From assembly GCA_035405645.1 (NCBI GenBank), contig DAONJL010000004.1, positions 83,485-119,679 of the forward strand: a stretch of 36,195 nucleotides of DNA. The letters are read 5' to 3'. Both the position numbers and the translations under genes were made by a program. The notes below the pieces were generated by a model. The model worked only from the letters and a program-made list of their open reading frames with translations, did not search any database and was not told the origin of the DNA. This stretch comes from DAONJL01 sp035405645 [NCBI: bacterium]. GTDB lineage: Bacteria; JAGOBX01; DAONJL01. This document shows positions 25,347 to 34,100 of this stretch, piece after piece. Positions within the stretch are counted from its first letter, which is position 1; each line of letters begins with the position of its first letter.

Positions 25347-26735
25347 TCAATTTAAAAATTTTAAATAATCACAATATTCTTTATTCAATTTCAAATATTC
25401 ACGAATAATAAATTTAGCGCCCATTTTTAAATATAAATTATTTATATCATATCTATAAACTTTATCAAAATTAAAAACAAACGCATCAAAAGTAATATTA
25501 AAAACAAAACGCAATAATTCTAACATTGTTCTTTTTACCGAATAAAATTTTTTATATGCTTTTATAGTTTCTATTTGTAATTCATAAGGAGAAATATTTT
25601 TTGGTCTAAACACAATATGCATACCATCATAATAATTCCAGTTAAAATGAAAAATTTTATTTTCCTTCTTTAAGTTGTCATAAACAACAGTGCCAGGAAA
25701 TGGAGTAAGAATCATAAACTGGACTGTATCAACATCTAATTTTATTGTGTTTTCTATTGTATTATTTATAGTTTCATTTGTATCAAATTCATTTCCAAAA
25801 ATAAACATACCATGAATACTAATACCATACGAATGTATCTTTTTTATTGCATTTTCAATATCTTTTTTTGTCTGCATTTTATTATATGCTTTTAATACAT
25901 TATCATCAAATGATTCAAAACCAATATAAAATCTTTCACAACCAGCTTTAAACATTTTACTTAATAATAAATCATCAGTCGCAACATCAACTCGAACCTG
26001 TGCTGTCCAGATTATATTTATTTTTTCTTCTATTATCTTATCTAATAAATCAATTATCCTTTTTTTATCAGCAGTAAAATTATCATCATAAAAGAATACA
26101 TAATTTGTTTTAAAATATTGTAAGGCATTTTTTATCTCTTTAATTATTCTATCCACTGATTGTTTTCTATAAACACGACCAAAAATTTTTGTTACAGTAC
26201 AAAAATTACAATTAAAAGGACAACCGCGTGATGTCATTATTGGTATTATTTTCATTGATTGATAATTTTCAAGTAATGAATAATTTATTAATGGTAGTTC
26301 ATCAAGATTTTTATAAGGTTCACCATAAACAACTTTATCTTTATATTTACCTTCAATTAAATCAATAATAATAGATTCACTTTCACCAATAACAATATGG
26401 TCAGCATAATCAACAAATTCTGATGGTAAAAGCGAAGGATGAATTCCACCAATAATTATTTTTGTTTGAGGATAAAATAAACGCACATTTTTAGCAATAT
26501 CTTTTGCACGATTTGCATTTACTGTTAATGTTGATAAACAAATAATATCAGCATTTAATTCTAAAAAAGACAATCGCCTTTTTAATATATTTTCATTTAA
26601 TATTTTTACATCATAACCAGCATTATGTAAAATAGTACCTAAATATAATGAACCTAATAAAGGTAAAGACATAAAATTATCAAATACATTAGCTTCACTA
26701 CCAGCTGGTTCAATAAATAAAATTTTTTTCTTCAT
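25347..26735 (-). CDS. B12-binding-domain radical SAM enzyme
   Basis: The N-terminal Rossmann domain (1-140, 'LLGSLYLGTILHNAGYDVKI', 'IIIGGIHPSLLPSEF') is of the cobalamin-binding type seen in class B radical SAM enzymes. The radical SAM core begins with 'SRGCPFNCNFC' (Cys172, Cys176, Cys179), followed by 'YRKQSVDRIIKEI' and 'FYDDNFTADKKRII'. The C-terminus has no further recognised domain. The reaction cannot be told from sequence; methyltransferases and hopanoid or lipid-modifying enzymes share this layout. It sits 7 bases upstream of metH and overlaps the membrane-protein gene before it by 4 bases. Confidence 0.9.
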   Translation of the reverse strand: MKKKILFIEPAGSEANVFDNFMSLPLLGSLYLGTILHNAGYDVKILNENILKRRLSFLELNADIICLSTLTVNANRAKDIAKNVRLFYPQTKIIIGGIHPSLLPSEFVDYADHIVIGESESIIIDLIEGKYKDKVVYGEPYKNLDELPLINYSLLENYQSMKIIPIMTSRGCPFNCNFCTVTKIFGRVYRKQSVDRIIKEIKNALQYFKTNYVFFYDDNFTADKKRIIDLLDKIIEEKINIIWTAQVRVDVATDDLLLSKMFKAGCERFYIGFESFDDNVLKAYNKMQTKKDIENAIKKIHSYGISIHGMFIFGNEFDTNETINNTIENTIKLDVDTVQFMILTPFPGTVVYDNLKKENKIFHFNWNYYDGMHIVFRPKNISPYELQIETIKAYKKFYSVKRTMLELLRFVFNITFDAFVFNFDKVYRYDINNLYLKMGAKFIIREYLKLNKEYCDYLKFLN

Positions 26736-27205
26736 ATTTTACTTCTTTTATCAAGTATTAAAATTGATGAACCAATAAAAATAAAAATCAACCACCATAA
26801 TTTACCACTTATAGAAAAAACAACAAAAAAAAGCAAACTAATTGAAAGAAAAAATAAAAAAGCAAAAAGAAAAATAATATGTTTAGCAAAAAGAAAGTAA
26901 ATAGATAAAAAAGAAAGAGCAAAAAAGAAAATAAATAAAGGCCAGAGAAAAGATAAATGAACCCACGAAAAAAAATTACAATATAAAGCAAGGAAACTAA
27001 AAGCAATCAAGTATGAACCAATACCAAGATAAATTGCTTCTCGTTTTTCTCGTTTATAAAAAATCCCAACAAAACCAGCTCCTAAAATAGTAATAAACAA
27101 GGGCCATAATTTGTATAAAAAATAATAATTAAGATAAGTTTCAACACCAAATAATAATCCTAAAAATATAAATAAAAGACCAAACCTTTTAATATTTGAA
27201 TGCAT
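26732..27205 (-). CDS. Small multi-pass membrane protein (DUF5668-like)
   Basis: The 157 residues are almost wholly hydrophobic, with about five to six membrane helices. 'LWPLFI' occurs twice (about residues 33-38 and 87-92), and 'WPLFITILGAGFVGIFY' and 'WWLIFIFIGSSILIL' recall the helix-pair repeats of DUF5668/LiaF-type transmembrane domains. It may be linked to envelope sensing but this is weak inference. It starts 7 bases after the glycosyltransferase stop and overlaps the radical SAM gene by the four-base ATGA. Confidence 0.65.
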   Translation of the reverse strand: MHSNIKRFGLLFIFLGLLFGVETYLNYYFLYKLWPLFITILGAGFVGIFYKREKREAIYLGIGSYLIAFSFLALYCNFFSWVHLSFLWPLFIFFFALSFLSIYFLFAKHIIFLFAFLFFLSISLLFFVVFSISGKLWWLIFIFIGSSILILDKRSKI

Positions 27206-27212
27206 ATCAATT

Positions 27213-28439
27213 TTATACCTTTCTTTTTATTTTAAATCTATTAAATAAAATTTCACAGCCAATCATAGCAATAATAAAGACATAAGGCATAACAGGCGCA
27301 CGATATCTTAAACTACCAATAAAAATTGAATGTAACAACGAAAAATATAAAATAAAAGAAAACAAATAAAAACCAATGGCAAATAAAAAAAATTTTATTT
27401 TCTTAAAAAGTGCAAACAAAAAAAAGAAATAAATTACAATATGAAAAATACCACTTAATAAATCAAATAAAAATTTATTAAATTTATCAAAATTAGGCAC
27501 AACATTCCAGAATCTAAAAAATTTAATAGGAATAAGTTTTAAAAATTTTATTGGTTCTTGTTTTATCCATTTTATTGCTAATTCAGTAAAATATCTGTCC
27601 TGTTCTAAATATGGAATCTTTTTTTGCATTTCCTGAAATGGTATATTTGATTTTGATGGTGCACCATCAGCAGCAGGATTATTAGATTCATATAAAGTCC
27701 AGCCACCTCCAAAACTTAAAAAAAATTTACCAAATAATTTATAATTTCTAAACATCCAAAAGAACAAAATTATAAAAAAAATAGAGAAAAAAGCAAGAAG
27801 AGAAAATAATAAATTTTTAAAATCTATATTTTTAAAAATAAAAGCAAGAATAAAATCAAGGAAAATAAAAATAACATAAAACTGAAAGGAAGGTCTTGTA
27901 AGAACTGCTAAACCACATAATAAACCAGCAATAAAATATTTTTTAATATCATATTCTTTTTTATTAACAAAAACAAAAATAAGAATAATACATAAAAAAG
28001 TAAAAAGAGTTTCAGCAAGCACCATAAAAGAAAAGACTGCATTTATTGGATAAAAAGCATAGATAATCGCAGCAAGAAAAGCAAATAAATCTGAAAGACC
28101 TATTTTTTTTGAAATTAAAAATATAAAAATACAAATGAGTATATCAAGAATAGATTGGGCAAAATAAATATAATTTTCATTATAACCAAATAACTTAAAA
28201 ATCAAAGCAAGAAAAATAACATAACCAATATGTCTATTATGCATATATGGTTCAAGTGGATAATTAGTAATTGGTTCTACATAATCATTATACATTCCTT
28301 TACCAAGTGAAAAATTTTTTGCTACATTATAATAATGTTGTGCATCACCAAAGTTTAAGCCTTTTGGCAAAATAAAAAAATACATAATTCTCATTAATAA
28401 TGTAATTATGCAAATTAAATAAATATATTTTTTTTCCAT
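27213..28439 (-). CDS. GT-C membrane glycosyltransferase (PMT/ArnT-like)
   Basis: The 408 residues have about ten membrane helices. The first extracytoplasmic loop carries 'GDAQHYYNVAKNFSLGKG', with an Asp at the position of the catalytic acidic residue of GT39-type enzymes, followed by 'NRHIGYVIFLALIFKLFG', 'ILCGLAVLTRPSF' and 'KWIKQEPIKFLKLIPIKF', typical of polyprenyl-phosphate-sugar dependent glycosyltransferases. It probably transfers a sugar to lipid A, protein or a glycan. A promoter with perfect spacing lies 22-50 bases upstream. The start has no clear ribosome binding site and the leader is short. Confidence 0.85.
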   Translation of the reverse strand: MEKKYIYLICIITLLMRIMYFFILPKGLNFGDAQHYYNVAKNFSLGKGMYNDYVEPITNYPLEPYMHNRHIGYVIFLALIFKLFGYNENYIYFAQSILDILICIFIFLISKKIGLSDLFAFLAAIIYAFYPINAVFSFMVLAETLFTFLCIILIFVFVNKKEYDIKKYFIAGLLCGLAVLTRPSFQFYVIFIFLDFILAFIFKNIDFKNLLFSLLAFFSIFFIILFFWMFRNYKLFGKFFLSFGGGWTLYESNNPAADGAPSKSNIPFQEMQKKIPYLEQDRYFTELAIKWIKQEPIKFLKLIPIKFFRFWNVVPNFDKFNKFLFDLLSGIFHIVIYFFFLFALFKKIKFFLFAIGFYLFSFILYFSLLHSIFIGSLRYRAPVMPYVFIIAMIGCEILFNRFKIKRKV

Positions 28440-28460
28440 AATTATAAATATAAACTTATT

Positions 28461-28489
28461 ATTTTATTTATTATTTTTTAATATGTCAA
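28461..28489 (-). promoter_or_regulatory. Sigma-70-type promoter
   Basis: On the minus strand TTGACA (28489-28484), 17 bases, then TAAAAT (28466-28461), in the 113-base gap before the glycosyltransferase. Expected transcription start is about 15 bases from the ATG at 28439. Rest of the gap (28440-28552) is AT-rich and I see no other element. Confidence 0.8.
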
Positions 28490-28552
28490 ATTATTTATTT
28501 TCTTATTCGAAATTTTATTCTGCTATTTTATATAAGAAAACATCTGGATTTG

Positions 28553-30049
28553 TTAAATTTCAAAAAGTTTAAGAATATTTGAAGTCCATTTTTTTCTTTG
28601 TTTATTTCTTAAATTTATTTGAACTATTTTTTTAAAACTAAATCTTATTCCAGTCAATAAAAATATTTTATCTCTTATTTCTAATAATTTATATCTTAAC
28701 CATAAATTGTACTTCTTATCTTTCCATAAAAAAAAGCATATAATTTTATTTAAAAATATTTTTAATTGCAAGTAAGAATTTTCATAAAGATAAAATGGTG
28801 ATGAAAATTCAGTTAACCAATATTCATCATTTATATAGCCTATCTTTTTACAATATTCATACAATTCAGTACCTGGAAAAATTGTTAATATGCCCCAGCC
28901 GCCTGATGATGGTTTCGTCCTTTTTAATAATCGTAATGTCTCTTTTATTGTCTTTTTATTTTCACCTGGATTACCTACCATTAAAAAAATATCTGGAATA
29001 ATATTATTCTTTTTTGCACCTTCAATTGCTTTCTCTATTTCTTTTACACTAATACTTTTTTTTATATTTTGTAAAATAATTGGTGAACCAGATTCTACAC
29101 CATAATTTATAGCAAAACAACCTGCTTCCTTCATTATTCTTAACATTTCATCATCAATTGTCTTTACATTTGTTTCACATATCCAACATACTTTTATTGC
29201 TCGTTCGATTATTAATTTACATATTTTTTTTACTCGTTCTTTATTTATTGTAAATGCATCATCAATAAAATTAATAAATTCTACATTATGCTCTTTATGT
29301 AAATATTCAATTTCACTTATTACATTTTCAGGACTTCTATAACGAACTCGTCTCCCCCAATAACTTGCAGTCGAACAATAAATACAATTAAAAGGACAAC
29401 CTCTTGATGTTATTATTGCCATCTGTTTTAGTTCACTTATTTTTTTCCCATTAAAACTATAACGCTCATCATAATGTGTAAATTTAAAAAATTCATTATT
29501 TATTCTTTCATATTTTGGATATGGTAATTCATCTAAATTCTCTATTAATCTTTCTGGTTTTGTTATTATTATTTCATTATCTCTACAAAATGCTATACCA
29601 TTTATTTCAGTTAAATTATTTTTATGCTTCTTTAATTCTGCTAATAAATTATTAAAAATAATTTCCCCCTCGCCACGCACTATAAAATCTACATATTTAT
29701 AATTTTTCAAAATTTGTTCTGGAAATAATGTTGGATGAATTCCTCCTATTACTGTTATTATTCCTTCTTCTTCTTTTATTCTTTTTAAAAACTTAAATAC
29801 ATTTGCTCTGCGGTCAGTAAAACACGATACGCCTATAACATCAGGTTTTTCTTCTAAAACTATTTCAATACCTTGTTCAAAATCTAAACGCGTTAAATTT
29901 AATATTTTTATTTCTATATCTGGCTGGTTATGTTTTACATACTCTTTTAAATAATATAAACCTAATGATGGATAAATTATTTCTTTGTGAACTGTTTCAA
30001 AACTATTATTAACATCACAAACAGGAATATCTATTAATAAGACTTTCAT
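28553..30049 (-). CDS. B12-binding-domain radical SAM enzyme
   Basis: The 498-residue protein has an N-terminal cobalamin-binding-type domain ('YPSLGLYYLKEYVKH', 'VIGGIHPTLFPEQIL', 'FIVRGEGEIIFNNLLA') and a radical SAM core with 'SRGCPFNCIYC' (Cys218, Cys222, Cys225), 'YRSPENVISEIEYLHKEH' and 'YGVESGSP'. The C-terminal 100 residues are basic ('RNKQRKKW'). It differs from the other radical SAM gene (25347-26735) in its N-terminus and C-terminus, so they are paralogues, not duplicates. The reaction is unknown. It starts immediately after the PorV-like gene stop with no gap, so it is likely cotranscribed with the giant surface protein. Confidence 0.9.
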   Translation of the reverse strand: MKVLLIDIPVCDVNNSFETVHKEIIYPSLGLYYLKEYVKHNQPDIEIKILNLTRLDFEQGIEIVLEEKPDVIGVSCFTDRRANVFKFLKRIKEEEGIITVIGGIHPTLFPEQILKNYKYVDFIVRGEGEIIFNNLLAELKKHKNNLTEINGIAFCRDNEIIITKPERLIENLDELPYPKYERINNEFFKFTHYDERYSFNGKKISELKQMAIITSRGCPFNCIYCSTASYWGRRVRYRSPENVISEIEYLHKEHNVEFINFIDDAFTINKERVKKICKLIIERAIKVCWICETNVKTIDDEMLRIMKEAGCFAINYGVESGSPIILQNIKKSISVKEIEKAIEGAKKNNIIPDIFLMVGNPGENKKTIKETLRLLKRTKPSSGGWGILTIFPGTELYEYCKKIGYINDEYWLTEFSSPFYLYENSYLQLKIFLNKIICFFLWKDKKYNLWLRYKLLEIRDKIFLLTGIRFSFKKIVQINLRNKQRKKWTSNILKLFEI

Positions 30050-31162
30050 TTATTTCAAATAATTATAATAATCCATATATAAATCTAAAACTTCATTTGT
30101 ATAATACTGTTTTTCAAACAATAAATTGAAATAATATTTTGCAAGTACGAAATCATAACGCAATAATGCTTCTTTTAAAAATCTTAAATTTCTACTATAT
30201 TCTGTTTCTATTATTTTCTCTTTCTTTTCTTCTACTTTTTCTTTTTCTGGTTTACCAAATCTATAAGCAAATTCAAATTTATGAACATTATTTATTTCAC
30301 CGCCTGGCACATACGAATAATTTAATAATATATAATCAAGATTTAATCCAAAACCAACTGATAATGCATCTTCTATATCATATAATGAATTATAACCTGT
30401 TCGCAAATAAAGCTTATTTATAAAATTTCCTTCAATACCAGTTTTAAAACCAAACTTATTATCCTGACTTTTATTTACATCAAATGATAAAAGAATATTA
30501 TTTAAAATATCAAATGAAAAACCCAAATTAAATTCAATCGGTACCTTTTCTTTTACTGAATAATATTTTACTTTTGGTCCAATATTTTTAATTGAAATCC
30601 CAAAATTTGCCTTACTTTCTGTTAAATTTATTCTTTTTAAAAATCCAAAATCAACAAAAAATGCTTTAATTTTTTTTACTGCTAATTTTTCATATAAAAA
30701 TTTAAAATTAAAACCAAATGAACTATCAAGTTCTGATAATTTTTGAGAATAAGAAAAAGTATTTATTGTTCCATAAGAATTCAAATTTCCTGCATAGTAA
30801 TAATTATTCGATGGTAAAATATAAGTATGTTTAATTACACCAAAATCAAAATATTGTAGACCAAAACCTAATGTCCGTTTATTATCAATTTTTTGACATA
30901 ATGATAAATAATTTAATCTAATATCTGCTAACCATAAAGTATGAATAAATGAAATATTATTTCTATCACAAAAAGTCAAATTAGCTGGATTTAGATATAT
31001 TCCATTATTATCAAATAATGCACTTACTCCACTGCCACCTAAACTACTGCTACGAACATTAGGGTCAATAAAAAATTCTTTTCCACTATAAGAACCTGGT
31101 GTTCCTGCTGTTATTTTACTTATTACAAAAAATATTAATAAAAATATTATCCTAAATTTCAT
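30050..31162 (-). CDS. PorV/UPF0164-like outer-membrane beta-barrel protein
   Basis: Signal peptide 1-19 ('FLLIFFVISKITA|G'), then 'FIDPNVRSSSLGGSGVSALFDNNGIYLNPANL', the hallmark of the PorV/PorQ/UPF0164 family (plug-like start of a transport-like barrel), and alternating strands to about residue 305. Residues 307-370 form a charged helical tail ('KPEKEKVEEKKEK'), not seen in classical PorV. PorV (LptO) in the type 9 secretion system carries cargo with C-terminal sorting domains. Here it sits 9 bases downstream of the giant repeat protein that ends with such a domain, so a partner role is likely, but the rest of T9SS is not in the window. Confidence 0.85.
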   Translation of the reverse strand: MKFRIIFLLIFFVISKITAGTPGSYSGKEFFIDPNVRSSSLGGSGVSALFDNNGIYLNPANLTFCDRNNISFIHTLWLADIRLNYLSLCQKIDNKRTLGFGLQYFDFGVIKHTYILPSNNYYYAGNLNSYGTINTFSYSQKLSELDSSFGFNFKFLYEKLAVKKIKAFFVDFGFLKRINLTESKANFGISIKNIGPKVKYYSVKEKVPIEFNLGFSFDILNNILLSFDVNKSQDNKFGFKTGIEGNFINKLYLRTGYNSLYDIEDALSVGFGLNLDYILLNYSYVPGGEINNVHKFEFAYRFGKPEKEKVEEKKEKIIETEYSRNLRFLKEALLRYDFVLAKYYFNLLFEKQYYTNEVLDLYMDYYNYLK

Positions 31163-31171
31163 AAATTTTTT

Positions 31172-34100
31172 TTATCTTAAAATTATCAATTTTTCTACTT
31201 TCTTAAATTCACCACTTTTTACTAACACTATATATATTCCCGATGCTACATTTTCATTATTTTTATTACGAACATTCCATTGATAAAAACCTTCTGTTGA
31301 ACTTGTATGCAAATATTCAAAAACCAAATGACCTGCTATATCATAAATTTCTATTTTTGTATTTGGCATTAACCCGCTAAAATATATTCCACTACCATCA
31401 TTTATTCCAGCATAATTTCTGCCTGTTAATGGATTACCATCATTTGGAATAAATGGATTTGGATAAATCATAAATTCTTCTAAATTATTTTTTACTTCTT
31501 GATAATTTACTGACTCTGCTGGTATAACACCATATACTGAAAAATGTCTTAATTTTGCTTTAATAACATTTTGTTCTTTATATGTAAATTCTTTAATCCA
31601 TTTATTTGTGCTTTCTTCTAATCTAAATAATTCAAGTTGTTTTTCATCAAAATTTTCTGCATAGATTGGATTAATCTTTCTAAATTCATTTTTATAATGT
31701 TTCACTACTTCTGGTGAATAATAATAAATAAAATTTATTGTATCCCAGTATATTGATGCCTCATTACTTAGATTTATACCTGCTGTATCATATATTGTAA
31801 ATTCATAAAGTGTGTAATCGAAATACGAAAAATAAATTGCATTAAAATTAACTGTATCAGATGAATTTATCTGATTCTTTGGTATTTTTGTTATATAACA
31901 ATATTTCGTTACTTTTATAAATGGTAAATATAAAACAATTGTATCAGTGTATTTTTCCATTACCGGATTCCATACTCTAAATACTATTGTGCAAGGTGTG
32001 GCTTCTATTGGAATTGCTATATCTACTGGTTCAGTTAATAATGTTATTGTATCGTTAATAATTGGTGTATCAAAACTAATTATATATTCTGTATCAGGTA
32101 TTGTTAATGCCGTCTCAATTTGATTTACATAATAAATATATAAATAATCTGTATCATAATTATTATATAAGTCATTATATTCAAATTCTATATAATTTCC
32201 TTCTCTCCTCTTTGTTATCTCAATTTCAATTTCAAATGTATCTTCATAATTTCCTGTGTCTATGTTATATACACTCTCAACACCATTATAATTTAATTTT
32301 ATTTTTTCTTGCTTTAATATCTGATTATCACTTACTTTAACTACTAAAACTGCTTTATCTTTATTAGTAAAATAAATATTTGTAGTATCAATTGGTTCAA
32401 TTATGTTTACAATTGGTGCTTTTAAATCTTTTAATGAAATGTTTATTGTATCATAAGCAACTCTACCAAATTTATCTGTTAATTTCGCTACTATACTATC
32501 ATTTATATAATATATATTTACAAAACCACTGAATTGTGTTGTATATGTTGTGCAATTTATAGTGGTTTGCGTCATTGTAAATTTTGAATAAACAAAAATA
32601 TCTATTGTATCGCCCGGTGTTAAATAACTCACTGTCCCTTTTATTTGTATTTTCTCTACTTCTGTTTCTGTATTATTTTCTGGCTTTGTTATTTTTATTG
32701 TTGGATTGCCTAAATAATTTATTATTATTGTATCTTCATCTATCCTATTAAATTTTATCTCATTTATTCTTACTTTAAATTTTGTTATTGATGAACTATA
32801 ACTTACATTCGTAAAATTTATTACATCATTATATTTACTTGCATATTTTGTATCTATAATTATTCCATCTTTATATAAATTTACTATATCACCACTATAA
32901 GAATTTTTTAATTCACATTTTATTATTATTGGATTACTATATATTGTATCATAATATAAATCATTTAATCTTTCTGGTTCTATTATTGTAATTTCTGGTT
33001 CTGGATAATAATAAATATACAAAGTATCATAATTTTCTCGCAACCATTTATCTACTATTTTTACACTTATTATATTTTCTGTTATTGTATCATCATATAA
33101 TTTTTTTATTTCTGTATTAAATTCCCAATTGCTATTATTTGTTGTTATCGTATATTCGCCTATTGGACTTTCGTTTAAATATAAATATATCGTCGAACTC
33201 GCTACTGCTTCACTCGTTGCCCCGCCTATTATTATCGAACCAAAATAAAAAGAATCAAATGAATCACTTGCAGTTGGGAATGTGATATTTATTTGTGGAG
33301 TATCAAATTGATTTATTATTATTGTATCATACGCTGTCCGAATTTCGCCAAATTTTGTCACTGCTTTTATTTCACACCATACTTTTTCACCATAATTTGT
33401 TACTCTTATTAATCCTGTTGCTGGTGTTGTAAGTGAATTTATTATATATGTGTCAAATAATGTTTCGTTTACATAAAAATATATTGTATCATTTATTTTT
33501 GCATTTGCAAATGTTGCTGTTATTGTTATATTTTCTGCATAAGTATCTGTATTATTTTTTGGTGTTATTATTTTTATTTCTGGTGGTGGAGAATAATATA
33601 CATACATTGTATCATATACTCTTCTTAAAAATTTATCTGTTACATATACTACTATTGTATTCATATTATTGTCTAATTTCAAATTTTGATAAACCCATTC
33701 TACATTATAGCCACGCACACCTGTATCATATAATGTTATAGAATATATCTGCGTCTGCCCATTTACAATTACTCTTATTCTATTTTCATAATTTGTCCAA
33801 TTTGTTGTTCCACTTATTGTTATTTCTTTTACGCTTGTCTCATAATAATTCGCATAACTTGTATTTTTTTCAGGTAATAATATTTGTATTCGCGGTGTAT
33901 CAAAATAATTTACTATTAATACATCTGTATCTATTCTATTAAACTGGTCGCGAACTATTACTAAAATCGTATCATTTACATCATTTAATGAACTTGTGCC
34001 ACTCCAACTTATTCTATCATTATTAACTACTGTCGTTTCCTGTAAAGTTATACCTCTATAATAAATACTTATACTATCACCTGCTCGTACATTCTTTACT

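Noticed and set aside
33433-33741. Plus-strand open frame inside the repeat protein
   Set aside because: No ribosome binding site, low-complexity translation and antisense to a well-supported gene.
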